DNA of 64,000 bases from Desulfuromonadaceae bacterium (GTDB lineage: Bacteria; Desulfobacterota; Desulfuromonadia; Geobacterales; Pseudopelobacteraceae). The notes below the pieces were generated by a model. It saw nothing but the letters and a program-made list of their open reading frames with translations. It had not been told where the DNA came from and searched no databases. This document shows positions 16,449 through 25,565 of this stretch, in pieces (position 1 is the first letter of the stretch; every line of letters begins with the position of its first letter). The stretch spans positions 1 through 64,000 of the forward strand of contig JAQTQX010000013.1 of NCBI GenBank assembly GCA_028712075.1. The letters are read 5' to 3'. Made by a program: the position numbers and the translations under genes.

Positions 16449-17788
16449 GTGTGAAACATAAACTTGAGGCCCGAATATTTCTACTGAGACATTATGGAAA
16501 GACATTTGCGCGTTTCTGGAAAAATCGCGAACAGCTCGGCGGTAACCTGTTCAAGGAACAGGAGGCTGAGTTTTTACCGGCAGCTCTGGAAATTCAGGAA
16601 AAGCCCGTTTCCCCTACGCTCCGCATCACGGCACAGGTTCTTATATTTCTTATTCTCGTATTACTTGGGTGGTCGGTGTTCGGCAAAATGGATATTGTTG
16701 TCAACGCCACAGGGGAAATCATACCCCATGATCGTACAAAAACAATTGCTTCGATTGAGGTTGCCAGTGTCAAGGCGCTGCATGTCGTAGAAGGACAACG
16801 CGTCAAAAAGGGTGATCTTTTGATTGAACTTGATGCCAGTGCGGCAGATGCTGAACATGATAAAGCAACAAGCAATGTTACTGAAGCACAGCTTACGATA
16901 GCCCGCTCTCGGGCGATGATTGCAGCAATAGATAAGCGCGTGCCACCTCGCTTGACTCAAATTGCTGGCATAACTGTTCAAAAATTACGAGAGGCACAGG
17001 GACATCTGGATGGCCAATATCTTGATTTCACAGCTAAACTTCAACGCATTGATGGAGCGATAGCACGCTATACCGAGTCCCTGACACTGCTCACACAGCA
17101 AGCAACTGACTACAAGGATCTTGCAAACAATCATGATGTCCCCATGCATGCTTATCTTGAGAAGGAGCAGGCGCGTGTTGATCTGGAAGGCCAACTGAAC
17201 GATGCCAAAAATCAACGGTTGGTTCTGATAGCCGAAGCAAAGCGTATTGCATACGACGATCAAACAGATGCCGACAAAATCCTGGGTGCGGCACGCCAGG
17301 ATGCCTTGAGAAATTCGGAACACAGCAAATTGCTCAAGCTTACTTCTCCTGTTGACGGAACGGTACAGCAATTGTCTGTGTACACTGTGGGTGGTGTAGT
17401 GCCGGCTGCCCAGCCATTAATGAAAATTGTTCCCAAGGAAGATACGATTGAAGTTGAAGCAATGCTTGAAAACAAGGATGTTGCTTTTGTCGAAGAGGGG
17501 CATACCGCAGCAGTAAAAATTGATGCATACGAGTACACAAAATATGGCGTCATTCCCGCCAGGGTTGTCCATGTCTCGTCAGATGCAATCAAGGATGAGA
17601 AAAAGGGGCTCCTCTATTCAGTTATTCTGGTTCTGGACAAATCAAGTATTTCGGTCAAGGGCCATGATATGCCCCTAAGCGCAGGCATGTCTGTAAGGGC
17701 CGATATCAAAACCGGTTCCCGCCGGGTGATTGAGTATTTCCTGAGCCCACTCATCCAACATAAGCGGGAGAGTCTGAATGAACGTTAA
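16445..17788 (+). CDS. HlyD-family membrane fusion protein of type I secretion
   Basis: 447 residues: a cytosolic N-terminus, a single TM (about 58-80), a biotinyl-lipoyl-like domain (VVNATGEIIPHDRTKTIAS), a long alpha-helical hairpin (about 125-295) and a C-terminal beta domain with TSPVDGTVQQLSVYTVGGVV and VKIDAYEYTKYG, the classic HlyD signature region. It overlaps the exporter gene by 4 nt. The protein bridges the ABC exporter and the TolC channel across the periplasm. Confidence 0.92.
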   Translation: MSVKHKLEARIFLLRHYGKTFARFWKNREQLGGNLFKEQEAEFLPAALEIQEKPVSPTLRITAQVLIFLILVLLGWSVFGKMDIVVNATGEIIPHDRTKTIASIEVASVKALHVVEGQRVKKGDLLIELDASAADAEHDKATSNVTEAQLTIARSRAMIAAIDKRVPPRLTQIAGITVQKLREAQGHLDGQYLDFTAKLQRIDGAIARYTESLTLLTQQATDYKDLANNHDVPMHAYLEKEQARVDLEGQLNDAKNQRLVLIAEAKRIAYDDQTDADKILGAARQDALRNSEHSKLLKLTSPVDGTVQQLSVYTVGGVVPAAQPLMKIVPKEDTIEVEAMLENKDVAFVEEGHTAAVKIDAYEYTKYGVIPARVVHVSSDAIKDEKKGLLYSVILVLDKSSISVKGHDMPLSAGMSVRADIKTGSRRVIEYFLSPLIQHKRESLNER

Positions 17789-19220
17789 AAAATTGCTCAA
17801 AGTATTTTGTCTTGCAGCTGTGGCACTGGCCTGCCCGCACATCGCCAAATCAAATGAGTTTCCGTATGTTTTGTCTGATCCTTTTCAAACCATGCCTGAC
17901 GTAGTTGAGAAGGGAGTTGTTCTTCCGGGAGACAAGACCCGGATTCCTCAAGCGAATCAAAAGAACTTTGCCATGCCGCTTACTCTTGCTGAAGCCATTG
18001 ATCTGGCTTTGTCAAATAACAAGAAGATGAGGGGTGCATGGGCTGATGTAAAGATCCAAGCAGGTACACTTGGCCAAGCCGATGCCAATTATCTGCCTTC
18101 CATTAATGCTTCAACCAATTGGACAAAGGATAACATCCGATATTCAGATTCCAGGTATGTCTCTACCAACGCCAACAAGTATACATTCCAGGCTTCAGCG
18201 ACATGGCGTATGTTCGATTTTGGTGGGCGGTCCGCCTACCGAAGTGCCGCTGATAAACTGCTGACTGCAGCCCTTGCCAGTTATGACGATTCTCTGCAGA
18301 CAGCAATGGGTGAAGTTATCAAGTCTTACTTCGATGTTATGACCACCAATGCATCCCTCAAGGCGAAAACAAAGGATGAAGAGATTGCTCAAAGTACTCT
18401 GCAGTCAGCTAAAGAACGCGAGGCAAGAGGAACTATTTCTCGATTGGATACATTACGGGCGACAACCGCCCTGGCCAAGGCGTCACTGGATAAAAACCGT
18501 GCCATGGGGGACTTTCAGAAAGCCTTGGCCGTGTTGGCATATCATCTTGGTGTGCCTAGCGATACGGAACTATCATTGCCGCAGGATTTGGATGAAAATC
18601 AGGGCGGAATTCTTGAAAGAAAAGAACTTACGCTTTGGCTTGAAGAGGCTCAGAAAAGCCATCCTTCAATTATCGCCGCCAGAAAGCAGCTTGAAGCTTC
18701 GCAATTGCAGGTGATTGTCGCTAAATCTGCCGGTTTGCCTGCAGTGAATCTGTCAGGGAATTATTATCAAAATACCCGTCCGGGAGAAGCTGTAACACCA
18801 ACAGGTGCCGAGGAAACCACGCTGATGGTCTCTCTGTCGATTCCTTTATTTGATGGCTTTGCTTCCACCTATAAACTCCGCGGTGCACAAGCCAAGGTTG
18901 ATAAGCAGGAAGCGGATCTGGCTGACACTGAACAACAGGTAGCCATGGGAATTGTTAAGGCCTATTCTGACTCGATCTCAGCCTTGCGTAATCTTGAGGC
19001 TTCCGCAAAACTTCTTGAATCGGCCCAGAGTGCTCTTGCTGTGTCTCAGCGTAAATATGAAAAGGGGGCCGCAGATATCACAGAAGTGCTTAACACTCAA
19101 GCTGCATTGGCAGACGCCTGGAATGATCGGATTCGCTGTCTTTCTGAGTGGCACTCTTCGCGTCTGCAACTTTTGACCTGCGCTGGCAGGATGGGACGTT
19201 ATGCAGTCACCACATTTTGA
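17778..19220 (+). CDS. TolC-family outer membrane channel
   Basis: 480 residues. The signal peptide is cleaved near residue 26 (HIAKSNE). Two OEP repeats cover about 70-265 and 275-475; the first starts with the typical LTLAEAIDLALSNN, and both carry long helical heptads. The start overlaps hlyD by 11 nt. As third gene of the operon it completes a tripartite type I exporter, the usual arrangement for RTX protein or adhesin export. No terminator-like hairpin follows. Confidence 0.9.
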   Translation: MNVKKLLKVFCLAAVALACPHIAKSNEFPYVLSDPFQTMPDVVEKGVVLPGDKTRIPQANQKNFAMPLTLAEAIDLALSNNKKMRGAWADVKIQAGTLGQADANYLPSINASTNWTKDNIRYSDSRYVSTNANKYTFQASATWRMFDFGGRSAYRSAADKLLTAALASYDDSLQTAMGEVIKSYFDVMTTNASLKAKTKDEEIAQSTLQSAKEREARGTISRLDTLRATTALAKASLDKNRAMGDFQKALAVLAYHLGVPSDTELSLPQDLDENQGGILERKELTLWLEEAQKSHPSIIAARKQLEASQLQVIVAKSAGLPAVNLSGNYYQNTRPGEAVTPTGAEETTLMVSLSIPLFDGFASTYKLRGAQAKVDKQEADLADTEQQVAMGIVKAYSDSISALRNLEASAKLLESAQSALAVSQRKYEKGAADITEVLNTQAALADAWNDRIRCLSEWHSSRLQLLTCAGRMGRYAVTTF

Positions 19221-19371
19221 ACTGGAATCATAGAAATATTCTTACATAGGGCATCCAATTTTTTGATTATTCAGCTGGATATTTTGATGCCGGTATGTTT
19301 ATAAGTGAAATTGAGAATGCATATCAGTGTTTTCTGGCTGGAAATTATCTGTTGTCGACCTGGAGATCATG

Positions 19372-20565
19372 ATGCGACTGACACCCGCTGTTGAGCTTGA
19401 ATATCGATGTCATAAACTGCAGGAATACATGCAGTCAGCTCTACTTGATGCCGTTATTATCGTGCAGAATGCGGACCTGTTTTATTTTACCGGTACTGTG
19501 CAGAGCGGCAATTTATACGTTCCTGCTTCCGGGCAGCCTCTCTATCTGGTGCGAAAGGATGCCGGACGGGCTCGTATGGAATCAGGGCTTAAAGAAGTGG
19601 TACCATTTGGTTCAATTAAAGACATTCCCGCTGTTTTGGCTCAGTACGGATACCCGCTGCCCAAACGGATAGGGTTGGAACTAGATGTCCTTCCGGTTAA
19701 TTTTTATAAGCGATATTGTGGACTCTTCCCTAACGCAGATTTTTCAGATGCAACCCCGCTGGTACGTAAGGTCAGGATGATAAAGTCTCATTACGAAATT
19801 CATCTCATGAAAGATGCTGCTGACCAGGTTGACCTCGTGTATCGCCGTGCCCGGGAAGTCATACGAGTAGGCAAGACTGATATTGATGTCGCGGCAGAAC
19901 TTGAATATGCAGCCCGTAAGGATGGTCACCAGGGGTTGATACGCATGAGGGGGTTTAATTCCGATATCTGCTATGGCCAGATTTTTTCCGGTACCGACAG
20001 TGCCGTGCCTGCCTACGCCGATACACCTCTTGGGGGGATGGGTCTCAATCCTTCATTTGGACAGGGTGCCGGCCTCAAACGGATAGAAGCACATGAACCG
20101 GTGATTATCGATTTTGCCGGGTGTGTGGATGGGTATTTATGTGATCAGACCAGAGTGTTTTTTGTTGGCAAACCGTCTGATCGGTTGCGGCACGCGTACG
20201 ATGACATGCTGGAAATCCAGGCATTGATGATGCGAGTTGTTGAAGTTGGCATGAGTTGGGGAACACTGTACGATATCTGCCAGTCGCGTGCCGTCCAAAT
20301 GGGGTACGCTGACAATTTTATGGGAGCAACAGGGTCGCAGGTGTCATTTATCGGGCATGGACTTGGTATTGAAATAGATGAATATCCTTTTATTGCTCGA
20401 GGTTTTCATCACATGCTACTTGAGGAGGGGATGACCTTTGCCTTTGAACCGAAAGCCGTCTTTCCTGGCGAAGGTGCGATTGGCATTGAGAATACTTTTT
20501 ACCTGAGTAATGAGGGGTTTAAGAGACTTACTCATTCGGCCGATGAGCTGGTAATTTTGAATTGA
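19372..20565 (+). CDS. M24-family metallopeptidase (Xaa-Pro aminopeptidase/creatinase-like)
   Basis: 397 residues from ATG 19372 (GGAG at 19362-19365, 6 nt upstream); ATG 19369 and GTG 19327 are alternatives. A creatinase N-terminal domain (about 10-135) is followed by a pita-bread M24 domain (about 145-390). Metal ligands are visible: Asp in IIDFAGCVDGY and in LCDQTRVFF, His in GHGLGIEIDEYP, and Glu in FAFEPKAVFPGEGAIGIEN. Such enzymes release the N-terminal residue from X-Pro peptides, although some members have other substrates. It is separated from both neighbours and probably has its own transcript. Confidence 0.85.
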   Translation: MRLTPAVELEYRCHKLQEYMQSALLDAVIIVQNADLFYFTGTVQSGNLYVPASGQPLYLVRKDAGRARMESGLKEVVPFGSIKDIPAVLAQYGYPLPKRIGLELDVLPVNFYKRYCGLFPNADFSDATPLVRKVRMIKSHYEIHLMKDAADQVDLVYRRAREVIRVGKTDIDVAAELEYAARKDGHQGLIRMRGFNSDICYGQIFSGTDSAVPAYADTPLGGMGLNPSFGQGAGLKRIEAHEPVIIDFAGCVDGYLCDQTRVFFVGKPSDRLRHAYDDMLEIQALMMRVVEVGMSWGTLYDICQSRAVQMGYADNFMGATGSQVSFIGHGLGIEIDEYPFIARGFHHMLLEEGMTFAFEPKAVFPGEGAIGIENTFYLSNEGFKRLTHSADELVILN

Positions 20566-20586
20566 TTTCACCAAATAAAATTTTTG

Positions 20587-20634
20587 TTGCATTTTCTGTA
20601 TACGCTAAGTATAACTGCAGCACAAATCGTATAC
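20587..20634 (+). promoter_or_regulatory. gltA promoter with paired GTATAC elements
   Basis: TTGCAT (20587-20592), a 17-nt spacer and TATAAC (20610-20615) form a good sigma-70-type promoter. Two identical GTATAC palindromes lie at 20598-20603 (inside the spacer) and 20629-20634 (just after the expected start), 31 bp apart, about three helical turns. This geometry suggests a repressor operator. HgtR is known to repress gltA in Geobacter sulfurreducens; I cannot tell whether this is its site. Confidence 0.5.
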
Positions 20635-20746
20635 AGTATGCTAGAAGAGTCCGTTTCTCCCCGTAAAAACCACTGGATCATCTGTTAAGAAGCCAAAAGC
20701 TTTTTATCCGGGTTCACACCCACACCACGAAAAGGAGAGCAAAACT

Positions 20747-22075
20747 ATGGCCCTGAAAGACACACTCAAGCTGAAGATCGAGGAACACCGCCCCCGTATT
20801 ACCAAACTTGTCAAAGAGTTTGGCAAAGTCATTATTGACCAGGTTAACATCGACCAGTGTATCGGTGGTGCCCGTGATATCCGTTCACTTGTGACGGATA
20901 TTTCTTATCTGGACCCACAAGAAGGCATCCGTTTCCGTGGCAAAACCATTCCTGAAACTTTTGCTGCACTTCCCAAGGCTGCAGGTTCCGCCTATCCGAC
21001 AGTTGAATCTTTCTGGTATTTCCTTCTGACAGGTGATGTTCCTACTGATGCGCAGGTTGCTGAAGTTGTTGCCGAATGGAAAACACGTCAGGTTGTGCCC
21101 CAGTACGTATTCGATGCTATTCGCGCTCTGCCGATCGATATCCATCCAATGGTCATGCTTTCGGTTGCCATGCTGGCTCTGCAGAAAGATTCAAAGTTCT
21201 TTGCATTCTACGGATCGGGCAAGTTCAACAAGATGACTGCTTGGGAATATGTTTACGAAGATGCCAGCGATATTGTGGCTCGTATCCCTGTTATCGCCGC
21301 CTTCATCTACAACCTGAAATACAGGGGCGACAAGCAGATTGCTATCGATCCTAAGCTTGACATGGGTGCCAACTTTGCCCATATGATTGGCCAGAGTGAA
21401 GCGTACAAAGATGTTGCCCGTATGTACTTTATCCTCCACTCCGACCATGAGTCCGGCAATGTTTCAGCACACACCACTCACTTGGTGCATTCCGCTCTGT
21501 CGGATCCTTACTATGCATACTCTGCAGGCCTGAACGGCTTGGCAGGCCCACTGCATGGCCTTGCCAACCAGGAAGTTCTCGACTGGACCATGAAGTTCCA
21601 GGAGAAGTACTGCAAAGGCGTAGAGCCAACCAAAGAGCTGATCAAGGCCGCTCTCTGGGATACGCTCAATGCCGGTCAGGTTATTCCAGGTTACGGCCAC
21701 GCCGTACTGCGCAAGACAGATCCACGCTACATGTCACAGCGTGAATTCTGCCAGAACACCCCGGGCCTCAAAGATGATCCGTTGTTCAAAGTTGTTTCCA
21801 TGATCTTTGAAGTTGCCCCTGGTGTTCTGACTGAACACGGCAAGACCAAGAATCCCTGGCCTAACGTCGATGCACAGTCCGGTGTTATCCAGTGGTACTT
21901 CGGCCTCAAAGAGTGGGACTTCTACACTGTCCTGTTTGGTGTAGGTCGTGCACTTGGTTGCATGGCTAACATTACTTGGGATCGTGGCCTTGGCTATGCT
22001 ATTGAGCGTCCAAAATCTGTTACCACTCCTATGCTGGAAAAATGGGCTGCTGAAGGTGGTCGTCAGCTGTCGTAA
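20747..22075 (+). CDS. gltA: Citrate synthase, eukaryote-like Geobacteraceae type
   Basis: 442 residues. It condenses acetyl-CoA and oxaloacetate to citrate, the entry of acetate into the TCA cycle. Active-site regions are SDHESGNVSAHTTH, PGYGHAVLRKTDPR and the C-terminal GVGRALGCMANITWDR segment; overall it follows the longer, mitochondrial-like sequence pattern reported for Geobacter citrate synthase and not the usual hexameric bacterial GltA. The start is ATG 20747 with AAGGAGAG upstream. It has its own promoter and is closed by a strong terminator, so it is monocistronic. The frequent use of CGT, GGT and AAG codons fits high expression. Confidence 0.95.
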   Translation: MALKDTLKLKIEEHRPRITKLVKEFGKVIIDQVNIDQCIGGARDIRSLVTDISYLDPQEGIRFRGKTIPETFAALPKAAGSAYPTVESFWYFLLTGDVPTDAQVAEVVAEWKTRQVVPQYVFDAIRALPIDIHPMVMLSVAMLALQKDSKFFAFYGSGKFNKMTAWEYVYEDASDIVARIPVIAAFIYNLKYRGDKQIAIDPKLDMGANFAHMIGQSEAYKDVARMYFILHSDHESGNVSAHTTHLVHSALSDPYYAYSAGLNGLAGPLHGLANQEVLDWTMKFQEKYCKGVEPTKELIKAALWDTLNAGQVIPGYGHAVLRKTDPRYMSQREFCQNTPGLKDDPLFKVVSMIFEVAPGVLTEHGKTKNPWPNVDAQSGVIQWYFGLKEWDFYTVLFGVGRALGCMANITWDRGLGYAIERPKSVTTPMLEKWAAEGGRQLS

Positions 22076-22095
22076 TTGTCTGAATTTAAAAATCA

Positions 22096-22130
22096 AAAAA
22101 TGGGACGCAGAAATGCGCCCCATTTTTTTT
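22096..22130 (+). terminator. Rho-independent terminator of gltA
   Basis: An A-rich 5' flank and TGGGACGCA pair with TGCGCCCCA (one bulge), closed by a small loop and followed by eight T residues. It lies 21 nt after the gltA stop and reads as a classical intrinsic terminator. Confidence 0.9.
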
Positions 22131-22131
22131 G

Positions 22132-22159
22132 TTGCAAAATTTGAAATGTAGGGTATAAA
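22132..22159 (+). promoter_or_regulatory. Predicted promoter of the rubrerythrin-desulfoferrodoxin pair
   Basis: TTGCAA (22132-22137), a 16-nt spacer and TATAAA (22154-22159), placed right after the gltA terminator and 46 nt before the rubrerythrin start. No clear operator is visible. Confidence 0.5.
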
Positions 22160-22204
22160 AGACAATATCGGTCGTATTTAAAGACAAGCTAACAGGGAGA
22201 AATG

Positions 22205-22783
22205 ATGGCAACGTCAATCAAGGGAACCAAAACCGAGCAGAATCTGCTGAAATCTTTTGCCGGTGAAAGTCAGGCGCGTAACCGTTATACCTATTTTTCA
22301 AGTGTTGCAAAAAATGAGGGATTTTTTCAAATAGCTGATATCTTTGAAGAAACTGCAAATCAGGAAAAGGAGCACGCGAAACGTTTCTTCAAATTTCTTG
22401 AAGGAGGCGATCTGGAGATTACGGGCTGTTTTCCTGCTGGCACAATTGGTACAACAGCAGAGAGCCTTCTCGCTGCGGCAAACGGTGAGCATGAAGAGCA
22501 TTCTCTTCTCTATCCGGGTTTTGCTGCAACAGCAAAAGAGGAGGGGTTTCCAGCGATTGCGGCTGCATGGCTTGCTATATCAGTAGCAGAAAAACAACAC
22601 GAGAAAAGATTCCGAGACCTGTTGGCAAATATCGATGCCGGTCGCGTATTCACCAGAGATGGTGATGTTGTCTGGCGCTGCCGTAACTGCGGATACCTCC
22701 ATACCGGCAAGGACGCACCGGATATTTGTGTTGCATGTCTGCATCCCAAAGCACATTTTGAACTGCTTGGCGAGAATTGGTAA
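22205..22783 (+). CDS. rbr: Rubrerythrin
   Basis: 192 residues from ATG 22205 (AGGGAG 5 nt upstream; ATG 22202 is too close to it). The N-terminal ferritin-like di-iron domain (about 5-150) shows the paired Glu/His motifs: FAGESQARNRY, EETANQEKEHAKRF, GEHEEH and AEKQHEKRF. The C-terminal rubredoxin domain has CRNCGYLHTG and CVACLHPKAHF. It is a cytoplasmic peroxidase of anaerobes that reduces hydrogen peroxide using rubredoxin-type electron transfer. With the next gene it forms a detoxification pair: superoxide reductase yields peroxide, rubrerythrin removes it. Confidence 0.95.
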   Translation: MATSIKGTKTEQNLLKSFAGESQARNRYTYFSSVAKNEGFFQIADIFEETANQEKEHAKRFFKFLEGGDLEITGCFPAGTIGTTAESLLAAANGEHEEHSLLYPGFAATAKEEGFPAIAAAWLAISVAEKQHEKRFRDLLANIDAGRVFTRDGDVVWRCRNCGYLHTGKDAPDICVACLHPKAHFELLGENW

Positions 22784-22834
22784 CACCCGGAACCCCGTAA
22801 GAGGGTTACTCGATACGAAAAGGAGATAACACAC

Positions 22835-23215
22835 ATGGCAAAAGTTCTTGAGGTTTACAAATGCAACCTGTGCGGCAATATTGTCGAAACTATTCATGCC
22901 GGCGAGGGGGTTTTAACCTGTTGCGGCGAAAAAATGGCCCTTCTTGCTGAAAACACCGTAGATGCAGCCAAGGAAAAACATGTACCGGTTGTTGAAAAAA
23001 TAGCTGACGGCTACAAGGTAACCGTTGGTAGCGTGCCCCATCCGATGGAAGAAAAACATTATATCGAATGGATTGAACTCATTGCCGATGGTAAGGCATA
23101 TCGCCAGTTCCTTAAGCCTGGCGAAGTTGCCGAGGCTGTTTTTAATGTTGCCGCAACCACTGTGACGGCACGCGAACTGTGTAATCTTCATGGGCAGTGG
23201 TCAGCCCAAGGCTGA
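22835..23215 (+). CDS. dfx: Desulfoferrodoxin (superoxide reductase, two-iron type)
   Basis: 126 residues. The N-terminal desulforedoxin-like domain has the Cys4 iron site (YKCNLCGN and TCCGEKM). The C-terminal neelaredoxin domain has the catalytic His4-Cys site: His in [18 protein letters not shown], and Cys and His in CNLHGQW. It reduces superoxide to peroxide without making oxygen, suited to an anaerobe. It follows rbr by 51 nt with AAAGGAG upstream of the ATG, so co-transcription is likely. Confidence 0.95.
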   Translation: MAKVLEVYKCNLCGNIVETIHAGEGVLTCCGEKMALLAENTVDAAKEKHVPVVEKIADGYKVTVGSVPHPMEEKHYIEWIELIADGKAYRQFLKPGEVAEAVFNVAATTVTARELCNLHGQWSAQG

Positions 23216-23236
23216 TTTGAAATTAGGTCGTTGTAT

Positions 23237-23261
23237 GCGGGAACCCGGCGCGGGTTCCCGC
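23237..23261. terminator. Perfect 10-bp inverted repeat after desulfoferrodoxin
   Basis: GCGGGAACCC (23237-23246), 5-nt loop, GGGTTCCCGC (23252-23261), located 22 nt after the dfx stop. No T-tract follows, so it may act with Rho or only protect the 3' end of the mRNA. Confidence 0.5.
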
Positions 23262-23299
23262 TCCGTAACTGCTGAGCGCTTTACACCTTTCGAGTAGTC

Positions 23300-24463
23300 A
23301 TGTATCATCCCCTCGTGAAACGCATTTTATCTTTCTACATAATTCGCGAAATTTCTTCGCTATTCCTGCTTGGTATCGTCATATTCACGCTGCTGCTACT
23401 GATGGGGCGCCTTGTTTCGCTGACTGATCTGGTGGTTTCTCGCGGGGTGCCGTTGGTTGACGTTGGCAAAATGATTTTGTATCTCATCCCCTCGTTTTTG
23501 GTGTTTACGATTCCTATGGCATTTCTGCTCGCTGTGCTGTTGGCGTTTGGCCGGTTTTCTGCCGATAACGAAATTGTTGTCATGAAAGCCTCTGGTATCA
23601 GCCTCACACAACTCATGCCCCCGGTTATATGCTGTGCTCTTGTTGCTGTTCTGCTTGCATTGGGTGCGAGTACTATCGGTGTACCATGGGGTAACACCGC
23701 TTTTAAAAGACTCAGTGTACAGGTGGCGAAGCAGAGAATTACTGCAACTATTCGTGAAAAAATATTCTGGGACGATATACCTAACATTGTCATGTATACT
23801 GATCAATATGACGCCCAGAGCCAGACCCTGAAAGGGGTTATCATTCATGATAGTCGCAATCCTGATCGCCCGATGACAATTTTTGCCCGGAACGGCCTTG
23901 TTTCAAGCACGCCCGATAATCAGGCCCTGCTGCTTTCTTTGCACGATGGTTCTATTCATGTTGCTGATGGAGGATCCTTGTACCGGCTGGTTCATTTTGG
24001 CGCATACGATATGACCATTGGACAAGCGGGAAATATCTCCACAATTTCCCGCAATGAAACGGACATGTGGCTTGCTGAACTTCAGGAACAGATTGATAAT
24101 CCTTCTGTTTCGACCAGGGAACGATCCAGGCTGCTTTCAGAGTTTCATAGCCGCTTCGCTTTCCCATTGGCTTCGCTTGTTTTTGCAATCCTGGCTGTCC
24201 CCTTGGGAATGCAGAATCGTCGTTCCGGTAAATCAGGCGGCTTTACTGTAAGTATCGCCGTTATACTTGCTTATTATGTCCTGATGTCAATAGTCCGTTC
24301 GGTGGCTGACAGGGGGGTAGTACCGCATGCCATAGCTCTCTGGACCCCCAATGTCATTTTCTTCAGTGTAGGATGTTATTTTTTATTACTGGCATCGCGT
24401 GAAAAAAGGATTTCCCTGTTGTCATGGCAAACATTTCTAGGATTTTTCGGTAGATCATCCTGA
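23300..24463 (+). CDS. lptF: LPS export permease LptF (YjgP family)
   Basis: 387 residues with the YjgP/YjgQ layout: three N-terminal TM helices (about 15-38, 55-80, 100-122), a periplasmic beta-jellyroll (about 130-270) and three C-terminal TM helices (about 290-370). Typical motifs are IREISSLFLLGIVIF near the start, PMAFLLAVLLAFGRFSADNE, and FPLASLVFAILAVPLGMQNR. LptF and LptG with LptB extract LPS from the inner membrane. The next gene begins one base after the stop and encodes LptG. Confidence 0.9.
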   Translation: MYHPLVKRILSFYIIREISSLFLLGIVIFTLLLLMGRLVSLTDLVVSRGVPLVDVGKMILYLIPSFLVFTIPMAFLLAVLLAFGRFSADNEIVVMKASGISLTQLMPPVICCALVAVLLALGASTIGVPWGNTAFKRLSVQVAKQRITATIREKIFWDDIPNIVMYTDQYDAQSQTLKGVIIHDSRNPDRPMTIFARNGLVSSTPDNQALLLSLHDGSIHVADGGSLYRLVHFGAYDMTIGQAGNISTISRNETDMWLAELQEQIDNPSVSTRERSRLLSEFHSRFAFPLASLVFAILAVPLGMQNRRSGKSGGFTVSIAVILAYYVLMSIVRSVADRGVVPHAIALWTPNVIFFSVGCYFLLLASREKRISLLSWQTFLGFFGRSS

Positions 24464-24464
24464 T

Positions 24465-25541
24465 ATGAGCATTATTGACCGATATATCAGCAAAGTCTGG
24501 CTCCGTATGTTTCTGCTCTGCCTGAGCGGCTTTGTAGCACTTTATCTTGTAATTGATCTGATTGAAAAAATGCCGCGATTCTTACGTGCAGGTGGAGCTG
24601 CTGGTGACATTCTGGTTTATTTCCTTTGGAAATTTCCCGAGATGATCAGTCGCACTGCGACGTTTTCGATTCTTATGGCGACATTGCTGACGCTGGGAGT
24701 GCTTTCTCGAGACAGTGAAATAATTGCTCTACGCAGCTGCGGAGTGAGTTTGCTGCGGATTTCTGTACCGCTACTTGGCCTCGGATTTGTGGCCAGTATT
24801 GTACTATTGGTCAACGCAGAACTGGTTTTACCGCACAGTTACTCTCGTACCGAAATGATCGACCGGATAAAAATCAAGAAAAAGGGTGAACAAATTACCT
24901 TCAAACGAAACAATATCTGGTTTCGCTCAAAAGAATCAATTCTCCAGGCACGGGTGTTTGATCCAAAAGAGCGTGCTTTGGGAGGGGTAATTGTTTGGGG
25001 CGTTGATAGTTCCATGAATCCGGTTAGCAGAATTGATGCTGAAACGGCTCTGTATGGAGACGGTTCCTGGACATTAAAATCTGCAGTCGTAAAAAAATTT
25101 CAGTCAGCCGGTTATATGAGTAGTTCTGTGAAAACTATGCCTTTGGAGCTTGATCTTAAAATTGAAGATTTGCAGGTACTGGATAACGATGCTGACAACA
25201 TGAGTATTCATGCGCTGAATGAGTATGCCATGAACCTGAAAAGAGGCGGTTATCAGGCGTATCGGTATGTAACGCTGATGCACTCAAAAATTGCCTCACC
25301 ATTTGCTGCATTGATAATGGTGCTGCTCGGAATTCCCTTTGCACTCCGGAATAACCGCTCCGGCGGCATTGCTAAGGGAATTGGCGCCAGTGTCGGTATC
25401 GGGTTTGCCTTTTTTGTTGTTAATGCGGTGTTGCTCTCATACGGCAGAAGCGGAGTTTTGGTACCGGTTGTCGCCGCCTGGGGAGCCAATATTTTGTTTA
25501 TGCTAGGTGGGGTTTGGCTGACTATGACGATCAAAGACTGA
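24465..25541 (+). CDS. lptG: LPS export permease LptG (YjgQ family)
   Basis: 358 residues with the same fold as LptF: MSIIDRYISKVWLRMFL at the N-terminus, SRTATFSILMATLLTLGVLSRDSE in TM2-3, a periplasmic beta domain (about 135-265) and KIASPFAALIMVLLGIPFALRN in TM4-5. It starts immediately after lptF, so the pair is co-transcribed. The ATPase LptB is not in the window, which is common, because lptB usually lies with lptA. Confidence 0.9.
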   Translation: MSIIDRYISKVWLRMFLLCLSGFVALYLVIDLIEKMPRFLRAGGAAGDILVYFLWKFPEMISRTATFSILMATLLTLGVLSRDSEIIALRSCGVSLLRISVPLLGLGFVASIVLLVNAELVLPHSYSRTEMIDRIKIKKKGEQITFKRNNIWFRSKESILQARVFDPKERALGGVIVWGVDSSMNPVSRIDAETALYGDGSWTLKSAVVKKFQSAGYMSSSVKTMPLELDLKIEDLQVLDNDADNMSIHALNEYAMNLKRGGYQAYRYVTLMHSKIASPFAALIMVLLGIPFALRNNRSGGIAKGIGASVGIGFAFFVVNAVLLSYGRSGVLVPVVAAWGANILFMLGGVWLTMTIKD

Positions 25542-25565
25542 ATCAACTTTTTGGAAAGGGTGGAT

